A stretch of 52,116 nucleotides of DNA from Desulfamplus sp. (GCA_015232555.1 JADFZJ010000021.1:8857-60972); one strand, 5' to 3'; shown: positions 34,675 through 45,954, counted from the stretch's first letter. Numbers and translations are program-made. Notes: generated by a model not told the origin, from the sequence alone.

Positions 34675-34926
34675 ATGACTACAGAAGATATAATGCCCAA
34701 ATTGACGAAATTTGTCGGACAATACGTGAACATTAACGAAATTACCAACGACCTTGATCTGTTTGCCTCAGGAAGAGTAAACTCCCTTTTTGCAATGCAG
34801 TTAGTGTTGTTTGTAGAAAAGGAGTTTGGTTTTAAGGTAGAAAACGAAGACCTTGACTATGAAAATTTTAAATCTATTGATGCAATTTTGGGATTTATCC
34901 AGCGAAAACTTGCTCCTGCTGCATAA
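34675..34926 (+). CDS. acyl carrier protein, FkbJ-like
   Basis: 83 residues. The carrier-protein fold is recognised by LDLFASGRVNSLFAMQLVLFVEKEFG. Ser37, in V-N-S-L, is the expected phosphopantetheine site, where most ACPs have D-S-L. The VNSLFAMQLV wording is the one found in FkbJ/Asm14-type stand-alone carriers. Length fits a discrete ACP. It lies between the two dehydrogenase genes and should carry the substrate they share. The Sfp-type transferase at 7912 could modify it. No ribosome site is obvious; GGAA is near. Confidence 0.88.
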   Translation: MTTEDIMPKLTKFVGQYVNINEITNDLDLFASGRVNSLFAMQLVLFVEKEFGFKVENEDLDYENFKSIDAILGFIQRKLAPAA

Positions 34927-34945
34927 GTTAATTGATTATATTGGT

Positions 34946-34981
34946 AATTGTAGAGACGCACTGCCGTGCGTCTCTACAATT
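34946..34981. repeat. 16-bp perfect palindromic hairpin (dispersed-repeat type)
   Basis: AATTGTAGAGACGCAC (34946-34961), loop TGCC, GTGCGTCTCTACAATT (34966-34981). The GTAGAGACGCAC/GTGCGTCTCTAC wording resembles small palindromes spread in many copies in some bacterial genomes. It lies 20 nt after the ACP stop. It has no T-run, though it may still affect the transcript between the carrier and the dehydrogenase. Confidence 0.85.
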
Positions 34982-35056
34982 TGGATAAATCTAAAAAGGT
35001 TACACTCTAATCAAATATTAATAAATTGTAATTAAATTAAATTTTTAGGAACATCA

Positions 35057-36199
35057 ATGAACTTTGAATTAACTGCTGAACAGCAAGAAGCTAAAATCAA
35101 ATTTCGCAAATTTGTTGATAAGTATGTTGCCCCTGCTGCTGCTGAATATGACCGCCATGAAGAGACACCTATGGAGCTTATAAATGCCATGGCTCAAGAG
35201 GGTTATTTAGGTGCTCTTGTTGGAGAAAATATAGATCCGCTTACATGGGGTTTTTTATGTGAAGAGGTAGGACATGCAAGCGGCTCTCTTGTATCCCTTC
35301 TGACTGTTCACAGCATGGTTATTCAGGCACTTGTCAAATGGGGAACCGATGAGCAGCGTAATAAATGGCTTCCTTATCTTGCAACTGGAGAGGTTATTGC
35401 AGGATTTGGTCTTACCGAAGTCAAAACAGGAAGCGATGCAAGAAATGCACAGACTACAGCGGTTCAAGATGGTGACAGCTATATTCTTACTGGACAGAAA
35501 AAATGGATATCTTTTGGTCAAGTGGCAAATCTTTTTCTAATTTTAGCACAGGTTGAAGGTAAAGCAACTGCGTTTCTTGTAGAGCGTGAACGAGAAGGAT
35601 TTTCTACAGAGCCAATAAAAAATATGTTAGGATTTCGTTCTGCAATGCTTGCATCTCTTCACATGAACAACTGCCGAATACCAGCTTCAAATATGGTTGG
35701 CAGAATTGGTTTTGGTTTTTCTCATGTTGCTGGAACAGCTCTGGATCAAGGGCGTTACTGCATTGCGTGGGGCTGTTTAGGACTTGCCCAAGGTTGTGTT
35801 GATGCATCTCTTGCCTACAGCACAGAGAGAAAACAGTTTGGAGTGAGTTTAAAAGAGCACCAGCTAATACAAGAGTTGGTAGCTGACATGATTACTCAGA
35901 CTCAGGCTGCCAGAATGCTCTGTTATAATGCTGCATTTTTGAGAGAAATTAAAGACCCCTCTGTTATAATGGAGACATCAATGGCAAAATACTTTGCATC
36001 ACGTAACGCACTTAAAGTTGCAAGTGACGCTGTACAAATACATGGTGCAAATGGCTGTTCAGACAATTATCCTGTTGAACGCCATTTTAGAGATGCCAAA
36101 ATCATGGAAATTATAGAGGGAAGCAACCAGATGCAACAGATTATTATATCAAGATATGGTTATCAGAGTTATATTACTGCTTCTGCTTTGACAACATAA
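35057..36199 (+). CDS. acyl-CoA/ACP dehydrogenase, FkbI-like
   Basis: 380 residues, the normal length. The N-terminal helical domain includes LLTVHSMVIQALVKWG. The middle domain has AGFGLTEVKTGSDARN and LTGQKKWISFG, where FAD binds. The C-terminal domain carries YPVERHFRDAKIMEIIEGSNQMQ, with the catalytic-base Glu in IEGSNQ. It oxidises the alpha-beta bond or, in FkbI/Asm15-type enzymes, the alpha-hydroxyl of an ACP-bound unit. Its order after FkbK-like and FkbJ-like genes supports the second role. An electron-transfer flavoprotein is not nearby. TTTTAGGAA precedes the ATG. Confidence 0.86.
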   Translation: MNFELTAEQQEAKIKFRKFVDKYVAPAAAEYDRHEETPMELINAMAQEGYLGALVGENIDPLTWGFLCEEVGHASGSLVSLLTVHSMVIQALVKWGTDEQRNKWLPYLATGEVIAGFGLTEVKTGSDARNAQTTAVQDGDSYILTGQKKWISFGQVANLFLILAQVEGKATAFLVEREREGFSTEPIKNMLGFRSAMLASLHMNNCRIPASNMVGRIGFGFSHVAGTALDQGRYCIAWGCLGLAQGCVDASLAYSTERKQFGVSLKEHQLIQELVADMITQTQAARMLCYNAAFLREIKDPSVIMETSMAKYFASRNALKVASDAVQIHGANGCSDNYPVERHFRDAKIMEIIEGSNQMQQIIISRYGYQSYITASALTT

Positions 36200-36297
36200 G
36201 CAGCTTCTTTGCAATTATTATTGGATTGCAATTCCTTAATAAAAATAAAAAAATTTACAGTGAAAAAATTTTTAAGCTACTGAAATAAAGGACTGAA

Positions 36298-37488
36298 ATG
36301 AAATTCTCAATTGAAAGAAAAATTATCTCTGAAGCACTCTCAATGGTTCAGGGGCTGACCAACAGAAAGACAACTCTTGCAATTACATCTGATGTTTTAA
36401 TTAAAGCAGAAGGGTCATATATTACAGTTACAGCAAATGACCTTGAAACTGTATTTCAGGGCAAATATGAAGCTGAAGTTGAATCTGATGGAATAATATC
36501 TATCAGTGCAAAAAAGATGTTTGAAATCGTAAGAGATTATCCTGAATCAATAATCCCCTTAAATGAGGTGGAAAACAGATGGGTCGAGATTGGTTCTGGT
36601 AATATTCAATATCACATTGTCTCTTCAGATTACGAAAACTTCCCTGAACATCCTGTTATAGAGGATATTCAATTTGTTGAGATGGAGTCAGCAGCTCTTA
36701 AAAAAATGGCTGAAATATCGGCTTCCATTAATTTCAGTCAAGATGAGAAAAGACCTTATGTGATTGGAGCTTTGCTTGAAAAGACAGAGATTGAGGCAAA
36801 AGTGGCTGACTCTAAAGAGGGGGAGACAGACGAAAATCAGAGTAATGAAACCAGTGATAAAAAGAGCAAGAACACTCCAGTTCTAAGAATGGTCTCTACA
36901 GATTCCAAAAGACTTTACACCTTTGATACCCCATACTCAGGTGATTTACCAATTGATGAAAAAGGTATAATTATCCCCAAAAAGGGGCTCGCAGAGCTGG
37001 GGAAATTTTTAAGCAATGTTGGCACTGTGAAAGTTGGCATTAAAAATAACCACTTTATAGTTACTAAAGATGATGAATCTATTATGATAAAGCTGCTTGA
37101 AGGGGACTATCCTGATTATAGAAGAGTGCTCAACATACGTGGATTTGTACCTATAGAGATGAACCGTGTAATGTTTTTGATGATGATGAAACGGATGTCG
37201 ATACTTGTCTCTGATGACTATAAAAGCGTTATACTAAGTTTTATGGATAACAAACTCATAGCAACCGTTACAAATCCTGAAATTGGAGAATCAAAAGAGG
37301 AGATTGCCATAGGATATGTTGGAGAGAGTGTAGAGAGTGCATTTAATCCAAAATATTTTATTGATGCTCTAAGTGCATTTAAGGGAGATAATATTGTTGT
37401 AAATATCAAGGATAAAAGGAATCCATGCATTATAAAGGGCAGTGATGATATAAGTTTTGTATGTGCAATAATGGCAATGTCAATTTAA
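36298..37488 (+). CDS. dnaN: DNA polymerase III beta subunit (sliding clamp)
   Basis: 396 residues, about 25 more than usual. The clamp's three repeats are recognisable by MKFSIERKIISEALSMVQGL at the start, VSSDYENFPEHP in the middle and SDDISFVCAIMAMSI at the end, where the partner-binding M-x-M end is typical. The clamp dimer encircles DNA and holds the replicative polymerase. A Lys/Glu/Asn/Ser-rich insert lies at about 162-194, inside the second domain. It is followed by gyrB after 21 nt, but dnaA and recF, which often surround dnaN, are not found here. Confidence 0.96.
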   Translation: MKFSIERKIISEALSMVQGLTNRKTTLAITSDVLIKAEGSYITVTANDLETVFQGKYEAEVESDGIISISAKKMFEIVRDYPESIIPLNEVENRWVEIGSGNIQYHIVSSDYENFPEHPVIEDIQFVEMESAALKKMAEISASINFSQDEKRPYVIGALLEKTEIEAKVADSKEGETDENQSNETSDKKSKNTPVLRMVSTDSKRLYTFDTPYSGDLPIDEKGIIIPKKGLAELGKFLSNVGTVKVGIKNNHFIVTKDDESIMIKLLEGDYPDYRRVLNIRGFVPIEMNRVMFLMMMKRMSILVSDDYKSVILSFMDNKLIATVTNPEIGESKEEIAIGYVGESVESAFNPKYFIDALSAFKGDNIVVNIKDKRNPCIIKGSDDISFVCAIMAMSI

Positions 37489-37491
37489 TGA

Positions 37492-40053
<2,562 letters not shown>

Positions 40054-40058
40054 ATTTC

Positions 40059-40111
40059 CATCCTCCAATAGACGCTGCAACGAGCATATTGTGAAGCCAG
40101 TTTGGAGGATG
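40059..40111 (+). repeat. inverted repeat in the convergent gyrB/cvfB gap
   Basis: CATCCTCCAA (40059-40068) and TTGGAGGATG (40102-40111) are perfectly complementary with a 33-nt spacer. It lies between two converging genes and may help end transcription, but there is no T-run. Confidence 0.45.
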
Positions 40112-40133
40112 ATAATCAAAACCATTTAGCTTG

Positions 40134-40979
40134 CTAAGAGGAGAAACCTAAGACCATTGTAATCCCTTTGTCCGTAATCTCAATTTTTCTCTCCTTGTAA
40201 AGATTTCCGATTGACCTTTTGAACTCTTTTTTGCTCATGCCAAATTTTTGCATAATAATATCTGGTGAACTTTTGTCGTGGCAGGCTACAAATCCCCCCT
40301 CTTGTTTGAGCACATCAATGATTTTGACGGTTGACTCTGAAACAGAGCTATAGCCAGGCTTTTTCAATCTAAGATCAATTTTTCCGTCTTCTCTTATTCT
40401 ATGAATGTAGCCTTTTGTTCTATCTCCAACAGCAAGAGGCTCAAATGTCTCATTTTTATAGAGAATTCCGTAATGGGTATTATTTATAATTGCCTTACAT
40501 CCAAGTTTAGTTATACCGTAAATGAGAAGTTCCGCAGCCATCCCTTCAGCGATTCCAGCCATATATTTGCTGCAATTCTCCTCAATTTTTGCTGTGGCAT
40601 ATACCCTGCCGCTCTCTTTGTCGAGACAGAGCTTTACTACATGATGTTCCCCTTTTGTGAACGGTAAGAGCATCTCATTTTTAGGTATGAAAAGGTCTTT
40701 CTCAAGCCCCCACTCTAAAAATGCCCCAAATGGTGCGATGTCTTTAACTTCAAGACAAGCAAAATCTCCAACAATCGCGGTTGGTGTTAAAGTTGTTGCA
40801 ATTGGTCTGTCTTCTGAATCTGTATAGACAAATACCCGTATTGAGTCACCTGGTTTTAGTCCTTCTGGAGGAACATATTTGGAAGGCAGCAAAACCTCTT
40901 CCTCTTTTGGATTAAGATAAAAACCAAACGATACCTCTCTTTGTACTACCAGATCATTATAACTTCCTATTTCAAGCAT
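40134..40979 (-). CDS. S1-domain RNA-binding protein, CvfB/YitL-like
   Basis: 281 residues. Several OB/S1-type repeats: VSFGFYLNPKEEEVLLPSKY, VKDIAPFGAFLEWGLEKDLF, and THYGILYKNETFE. It ends in a winged-helix segment (FGMSKKEFKRSIGNLYKERKI). This is the CvfB layout seen in Staphylococcus and many other bacteria, linked to RNA binding and virulence regulation there. The exact role is unclear. It converges on gyrB and diverges from the FAD oxidoreductase gene. Confidence 0.88.
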   Translation of the reverse strand: MLEIGSYNDLVVQREVSFGFYLNPKEEEVLLPSKYVPPEGLKPGDSIRVFVYTDSEDRPIATTLTPTAIVGDFACLEVKDIAPFGAFLEWGLEKDLFIPKNEMLLPFTKGEHHVVKLCLDKESGRVYATAKIEENCSKYMAGIAEGMAAELLIYGITKLGCKAIINNTHYGILYKNETFEPLAVGDRTKGYIHRIREDGKIDLRLKKPGYSSVSESTVKIIDVLKQEGGFVACHDKSSPDIIMQKFGMSKKEFKRSIGNLYKERKIEITDKGITMVLGFSS

Positions 40980-41059
40980 ATCCGTTATTTCACTTTTTGA
41001 TTATTATATTTATTGTTGTATATCGTTGTTCACCTTAACTTTATATATCAGATATAAAC

Positions 41060-41088
41060 TTGACAGGCAATCTGATGGCTGATATTTC
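41060..41088 (+). promoter_or_regulatory. possible promoter for the FAD oxidoreductase gene
   Basis: TTGACA (41060-41065), 17-nt spacer, TATTTC (41083-41088), about 115 nt before the start at 41204. The -10 is weak. Confidence 0.35.
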
Positions 41089-41203
41089 ATCTTAAATTTA
41101 AATTCAATCAAATTTTAAATCAAATATATGGAAACTATCAGAGTTTGTTTAAATATTTTAGGCTCTAAATCAAATCCATAAAACCAAAAATTAAGGAAAA
41201 ATC

Positions 41204-42397
41204 ATGACCGGTACAAATTACGATGTAATCATTATTGGCGGTGGTATCATGGGGTCTTCAACTGCGTACCATCTTATGAAATCAGAACAATCTAAAGGCA
41301 AAAGTCCAGCTAATGGAATGAATGTTGTCGTTATTGAGCGTGATTTCAGTTATGAAAAGGCATCTACAGCTCTTTCAATGGTAAATGCAAGAATACAGTT
41401 CAGCTTAAAAGAGAATGTCCAGATATCTCAGTATGCCTTTAAGGTTCTGGAAAATTTTGAACAGGAGATGGAAGTTGATGGAGTTAAACCCGCAATTTTC
41501 TATCGAAGAGAGGGCAATTTATTTCTTTATGATGAAAAGGCTGAACCTGCTGCTCGTAAAGCCTTTAACATGCAGCAAGAACTTGGCTGTGCTGTTGAGT
41601 GGTGGAATCCAGAGCAGATAAAGAAAAAATATCCTATATATACCAATTTAGATGGAATTATAGGCGGCACATTTGGATCAGAAGATGGACATTTCGATGC
41701 TTATTCTGTATTAATGGGGTATAAGGCAAAAGCAAAATCGCTTGGAGCGGAATTTCTCCAAGATGAGGTAGTTGAACTTATAACAGATAAAGGCACTATT
41801 CAGGGAGTTAAAACTGCATCTGGTCAGACTTTATACTCACCTTGTGTTGTCAACTGTGCTGGAGCGTGGGCTGCTAAAGTTGCAGAAACGGCAGGTGTAA
41901 AACTGCCGATTGATCCGACAAGGCGACAAGTTTTTGCTGTAGAACCTGAATTTAAACCACCCTACCCTCTTCCATTAACCATTCTGCCGTCAGGTTTTTA
42001 TTTCAGAACTGAAACTGGCGGACTTCTGTTATTGGGTAAATCAATGGCTGAAGATCCAATAGGTTTTGATTTTTCATGGGAACAGGAGAGATTTGAGCTT
42101 TTATGGGGTGAGTTGTATGAGTTTGCACCAGTATTTGAGTCTCTCAAGCTGGTAAAAGGGTGGTCAGGATTATATGCAATGAATCCTCTTGATTCCAATG
42201 CAATAATTGGTGAATGGCCTGAAATTAAAGGTTTTTATCTTGCAAACGGCTTTTCTGGTCATGGATTGCAGCAGGGTCCTGCAGTTGGACGCTATATGGC
42301 AGAATTGATTAGAAAAACAGAGCATGTTCTTGACCTCTCAATTTTCAGCCCTGAACGGGTGCTGTTTAATAAACCAATTTTTGAAATTTGTATCTAA
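41204..42397 (+). CDS. DAO-family FAD-dependent oxidoreductase
   Basis: 397 residues. The FAD fold starts with DVIIIGGGIMGSSTAYHLM. The interior has EDGHFDAYSVLMGYKAKA and NCAGAWAAKVAETAGV, and the C-terminus has GWSGLYAMNPLDSNAIIGEWP and LANGFSGHGLQQGPAVGR, as in sarcosine/glycine oxidase-like and FOXRED1-like proteins. It should oxidise an amine or amino acid. TTAAGGAAAA precedes the ATG. It is followed, after an inverted repeat, by a Crp/Fnr regulator that may control it. It is a different lineage from the DAO protein at 21648. Substrate unknown. Confidence 0.88.
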   Translation: MTGTNYDVIIIGGGIMGSSTAYHLMKSEQSKGKSPANGMNVVVIERDFSYEKASTALSMVNARIQFSLKENVQISQYAFKVLENFEQEMEVDGVKPAIFYRREGNLFLYDEKAEPAARKAFNMQQELGCAVEWWNPEQIKKKYPIYTNLDGIIGGTFGSEDGHFDAYSVLMGYKAKAKSLGAEFLQDEVVELITDKGTIQGVKTASGQTLYSPCVVNCAGAWAAKVAETAGVKLPIDPTRRQVFAVEPEFKPPYPLPLTILPSGFYFRTETGGLLLLGKSMAEDPIGFDFSWEQERFELLWGELYEFAPVFESLKLVKGWSGLYAMNPLDSNAIIGEWPEIKGFYLANGFSGHGLQQGPAVGRYMAELIRKTEHVLDLSIFSPERVLFNKPIFEICI

Positions 42398-42447
42398 TAG
42401 TCATTTTATTCATTTATTACTCTAAATTTAACAGTCTAACAAGATGG

Positions 42448-42483
42448 TTCAATAATCCCATTTGCATAGATGGGATTATTGAA
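42448..42483. promoter_or_regulatory. 14-bp inverted repeat just upstream of the Crp/Fnr gene
   Basis: TTCAATAATCCCAT (42448-42461) and ATGGGATTATTGAA (42470-42483) are perfect complements with an 8-nt spacer. The repeat ends 9 nt before the ATG at 42493, which lacks a Shine-Dalgarno sequence. It could be an autoregulatory operator or a hairpin that masks the start; it does not match the Fnr TTGAT-N4-ATCAA site. Confidence 0.7.
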
Positions 42484-42492
42484 AAAATAACA

Positions 42493-43209
42493 ATGGATTC
42501 AATACTAAAAATAATAAAATCAACACCAATGTTTGAGGGGCTTAAGCCAGCTTACCTAAATTCGATTGCAGCAATTGCTAAAAAAAGAAGCTGTAAAAAA
42601 GGTGAGACTATTTTCAATGAGGGAGATGAGGGAAACGGTTTTTATGTAGTAGAGCAAGGAACAGTAAAGATATTTAAAACCTCATTTGGAGGTAAAGAGC
42701 AGATTTTCCATATCTATGGACCAGGAAAGCCATTTGGGGAGGTACCTGTATTTACTGGAAAAGATTTTCCTGCATCTGCTGTAGCCATAAGCAACACCGA
42801 GCTTATCTTTTTCCCCAGAAATGACTTCATTTCACTGATTACAGATAACCCCTCTCTTGCCTTGAATATACTTGCTGTTTTGTCGATGAGGTTACATCAA
42901 TTTACAGTCATGGTGGAAAATCTTGCACTCAAAGAGGTTCCAGCACGGCTTGCATCATACTTGCTGATTCTTGTGAATGAACAGGAACAAAATAACCATA
43001 TAGTTAAGCATAAAAGCTCGATCGCCTCACATAATCTGGTTGTCACATTACCTGTATCAAAAAATCAGCTCGCAGGGCTGCTTGGAACAACACCTGAGAC
43101 CATATCAAGGGTATTTGCAAAATTTGCCAATGATGAAATCATAGAGATTGATCGCAACGTAGTTACAATTATAGATATAGAGCAGCTTGCTGAGGCTGCA
43201 CAGCAATAA
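42493..43209 (+). CDS. Crp/Fnr-family transcription regulator
   Basis: 238 residues from the ATG at 42493; a longer frame to 42388 would overlap the previous gene and adds a low-quality N-terminus. The cNMP-type sensor domain has GETIFNEGDEGNGFYVVEQGTV, then a dimerisation helix. The helix-turn-helix reads LPVSKNQLAGLLGTTPETISRVFAKF (residues about 183-208). Only one Cys lies near the N-terminus, so it is not a classic Fnr oxygen sensor. Regulators of this CooA/HcpR-like branch are common in sulfate reducers. An inverted repeat lies at its start. Confidence 0.9.
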   Translation: MDSILKIIKSTPMFEGLKPAYLNSIAAIAKKRSCKKGETIFNEGDEGNGFYVVEQGTVKIFKTSFGGKEQIFHIYGPGKPFGEVPVFTGKDFPASAVAISNTELIFFPRNDFISLITDNPSLALNILAVLSMRLHQFTVMVENLALKEVPARLASYLLILVNEQEQNNHIVKHKSSIASHNLVVTLPVSKNQLAGLLGTTPETISRVFAKFANDEIIEIDRNVVTIIDIEQLAEAAQQ

Positions 43210-43264
43210 AGAGACACCAGAACGAATGTTTTTATGATTATATTATAGCTGATTATTAAGCCAT

Positions 43265-44464
43265 TTACTGTTTTCTGCTTGCATATTCAGGAAAAAGCGA
43301 CAGTATGGACGCCTCTGAAGCCTTACAGATACCCCGCTCTGTGATAAATCCTGTTACAAGCCTTGCAGGAGTAACATCAAATGCGTGGTTCACAGCGTGG
43401 CTCTTCTCTGGCGGAACAAGCACAGATATCAGATTCCCATACGAATCAACTCCTTGAACATACCTTATCTCATCAGGATTACGCTCTTCAATTGGAATAT
43501 CATTTATGCCGTCTGTTAAGTTCCAGTCAAATGTACTTGATGGAAGTGCAACGTAAAACGGAACACCATTATCATTTGCAGCAAGAGCTTTCAGATATGT
43601 ACCAATCTTGTTGGCAACATCACCTGTTCTGGTCGTGCGGTCTGTGCCTACAATCACCATATCAACCATACCATGCTGCATTAAGTGCCCTCCAGCATTG
43701 TCTGTTATGACAGTATGAGGTATGCCATGTTTTCCAAGTTCCCATGCTGTAAGACGGGCACCTTGATTCAGAGGGCGGGTTTCATCAACCCAGACATGGA
43801 TATCAATTCCTTTGTCAAACGCTGTATAAATGGGTGCAGTGGCGGTTCCATACTCAACTGTTGCAAGCCATCCTGCATTGCAGTGAGTCAGAATATTAAC
43901 TCTCTTTTCTCTTTTTTGACTCTGTTCACCCTGTTGAGTTTTTTTGTTCTGCTCTCTTTTTTTATCCTCTTGCCCCTGTCTTTTAGCTATACTCTTTTTT
44001 AGACTTATATCTTCAATTAATGAGCAGCCATATTGACCAATAAGACGGCAGTTTTCAGCCTCCTCTTCCACAATATCGCAAGCCTCTTTAAAGGCAGCTT
44101 TTAGCCTCTCTTCGTATCTGTCATATTTCAGTACAACTCGTAAAACCCTATCAACACCCCATGCGAGATTAACTGCAGTTGGTCTGGCATCCTTAAGCCT
44201 CTGGCACTCCGTTTGAAGATAATCATCATAATTTATAACATCAGATATCTGTTTAAGTGCATTATAAACCCCAAATGCACCAGTTGCACCAATAAGGGGA
44301 GCACCGCGGACAAACATCTGCTTTATTGCGTCAATAATATCATCTACAGTTTTAAGCTCTGCTACAATAAATTTGTGAGGCAGCATCCTCTGGTCAATAA
44401 CCTTTACAGTCTCTGATTGGGTATCGAACCAGATTGGTCTCATATCTTTACCATCTACTTTCAT
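43265..44464 (-). CDS. mtnA: S-methyl-5-thioribose-1-phosphate isomerase
   Basis: 399 residues (usually about 350). Family motifs: FVRGAPLIGATGAFGVY, ILTHCNAGWLATV with the catalytic Cys, and IVGTDRTTRTGDVANKIGTY with the catalytic Asp. It converts methylthioribose 1-phosphate to methylthioribulose 1-phosphate in methionine salvage. A strongly charged, Lys/Gln-rich insert of about 35 residues lies just before the Cys motif (about 155-190). The ATG follows AAGGATAGCT. It begins 8 nt after rsmI and is the last gene of the translation operon. eIF-2B-like paralogues are a less likely reading because of the motifs. Confidence 0.93.
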   Translation of the reverse strand: MKVDGKDMRPIWFDTQSETVKVIDQRMLPHKFIVAELKTVDDIIDAIKQMFVRGAPLIGATGAFGVYNALKQISDVINYDDYLQTECQRLKDARPTAVNLAWGVDRVLRVVLKYDRYEERLKAAFKEACDIVEEEAENCRLIGQYGCSLIEDISLKKSIAKRQGQEDKKREQNKKTQQGEQSQKREKRVNILTHCNAGWLATVEYGTATAPIYTAFDKGIDIHVWVDETRPLNQGARLTAWELGKHGIPHTVITDNAGGHLMQHGMVDMVIVGTDRTTRTGDVANKIGTYLKALAANDNGVPFYVALPSSTFDWNLTDGINDIPIEERNPDEIRYVQGVDSYGNLISVLVPPEKSHAVNHAFDVTPARLVTGFITERGICKASEASILSLFPEYASRKQ

Positions 44465-44472
44465 AGCTATCC

Positions 44473-45501
44473 TTATTGGAGTTTTAAAATTCTGCTGTAA
44501 ATCTCCTGCCTTGGAAGATTGTATTTGCGTGAAAGAGCTTTCGCAAGTGCTGATGTCTTCATTTCAGATAATTCAAGTTCGGTGATAATAATGTTATCAA
44601 TCTCATTATAAATGGATTGCAAGGAGTCAGAATCAAAATGAGAATCAGTATGATCATAAGTTTCTTTTATTATGCTGTTTACTCGCTCACGATTATAAGA
44701 ACCTACAATATTAGAGGCTACAAAGAGTGCACACTCTCCCTTGATAGCTTTTCTTGATTTAAGCTCGGAAAGAATATGAGACAATGGTCCCCTCAAATAC
44801 TCCTCATAATGTTTGGTTATCTCTCTTCCAACCATTGCGGGTCTGTCACCCATAACAGCTACAATATCCTCAATTAGCTTTACGATTCTATGTGGAGACT
44901 CATAAAAGATAATAGTAGATTTTTTATCTTTTAACGTCTCAAGAAGTTCTTCAAGTGCCGCAATACGTTTTCCCTGCTTGCGATTGGGAAAGCCTGCAAA
45001 GATAAAAGAATCAGTCGGAAGACCAGATACACTCAAGCCCGCAATTACAGCACAGGGTCCTGGAATGGGAATCACCTTAAAGCCCGCTTCAATCACCCCT
45101 TTTACAACTCTGTAACCTGGGTCAGATATGAGCGGAGTTCCAGCGTCAGATACCAATGCCAAATCAAAACCTTCAGACAAATTTCGCACAAGCGTATCTA
45201 TTCTGGACTCTTCATTGTGTTCATAGCAGGAGATAAGAGGAGTTTGAATCTGGTAGTGGGAGAGAAGCTTTGATGTATGACGTGTATCTTCGGCAGCAAT
45301 CAGATGGACTTCATTAAGAACTCTGATTGCTCTGAAAGTAATATCTTCAAGGTTTCCGATAGGAGTTGCAACAACATAAAGTGTGCTACCTGCAATAGTG
45401 CTCCCAGTTAGAGAAGTATCTAAAAAATGAGTTCTCTCTAAATCATTAATATCTATGTCAATATCTGCCTTTTCGTTGTCTAAACTTAACTGGTTATCCA
45501 T
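44473..45501 (-). CDS. rsmI: 16S rRNA (cytidine-2'-O)-methyltransferase
   Basis: 342 residues from the ATG at 45501, chosen for GAGG about 6 nt upstream; an ATG at 45528 overlapping yraN is also possible. The tetrapyrrole-methylase fold is shown by TLYVVATPIGNLEDITFRAI, HLIAAEDTRHTSKLL, VSDAGTPLISDPGYRVV, IPGPCAVIAGLSVSGLPTD and FYESPHRIVKLIED. It methylates C1402 of 16S rRNA. It has an Asp-rich N-terminal extension of about 35 residues and a Ser/Asp-rich stretch near 290. The gene lies 8 nt from yraN, the usual companion. Confidence 0.95.
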   Translation of the reverse strand: MDNQLSLDNEKADIDIDINDLERTHFLDTSLTGSTIAGSTLYVVATPIGNLEDITFRAIRVLNEVHLIAAEDTRHTSKLLSHYQIQTPLISCYEHNEESRIDTLVRNLSEGFDLALVSDAGTPLISDPGYRVVKGVIEAGFKVIPIPGPCAVIAGLSVSGLPTDSFIFAGFPNRKQGKRIAALEELLETLKDKKSTIIFYESPHRIVKLIEDIVAVMGDRPAMVGREITKHYEEYLRGPLSHILSELKSRKAIKGECALFVASNIVGSYNRERVNSIIKETYDHTDSHFDSDSLQSIYNEIDNIIITELELSEMKTSALAKALSRKYNLPRQEIYSRILKLQ

Positions 45502-45508
45502 AGAATCC

Positions 45509-45949
45509 TCAGACTCCCTGAAACGCATCAGGTATAATACTCATCTGATAGTGTCCATTCTGAAATAGGATTGTCATCACGTCAAAGCGAATTTTAGTAT
45601 CAACAATATTGTTTTCTCTGATGTAGTGGAGAGCAGCGTAGATTATTTTTTTCTGCTTTGATGTGGAGACTGCTTCAGCAGGGAGACCGTAACGGGTGGA
45701 GTTTCTCGCCTTTACTTCAATAAAAACCAAAGTATCCTGATTGAAACTCTCTTGATTGAAGTTATTATTAATGGAGTTTGTCACAAAAAAGTTGGGTGAA
45801 TTTAAAGTCTCTGGATTTACAACAGATTTGTGTAAGGCAATGATATCAATCTCTGCCCATCTTGTTCTGTAGTTTCTTTCAAGGATTTTGTAACCCTGAC
45901 CCTCAAGAAACATGGCAGCAGACTCCTCAGCCTTTTGTCCGAATCTCAT
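45509..45949 (-). CDS. YraN/UPF0102-family protein
   Basis: 146 residues from the ATG at 45949 (a GTG at 45964 would add five residues and overlap rnhB). The endonuclease-like fold has GYKILERNYRTRWAEIDIIA and then LVFIEVKARNSTRYG with the Glu-x-Lys catalytic pattern. Family proteins are nuclease-like, with uncertain function. About 25 Asn/Ser/Phe-rich residues are inserted between these two core motifs (near 50-75). Its place between rnhB and rsmI follows common gene order. Confidence 0.9.
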   Translation of the reverse strand: MRFGQKAEESAAMFLEGQGYKILERNYRTRWAEIDIIALHKSVVNPETLNSPNFFVTNSINNNFNQESFNQDTLVFIEVKARNSTRYGLPAEAVSTSKQKKIIYAALHYIRENNIVDTKIRFDVMTILFQNGHYQMSIIPDAFQGV

Positions 45950-45954
45950 GGAAG

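Noticed and set aside
36200-36297. Possible replication origin upstream of dnaN
   Set aside because: No DnaA-box-like TTATCCACA cluster or AT-unwinding element of note was found, and dnaA is not adjacent.
42421-42492. N-terminal extension of the Crp/Fnr regulator starting at 42388
   Set aside because: It overlaps the previous gene, covers the inverted repeat, and the domain begins only at the ATG 42493.
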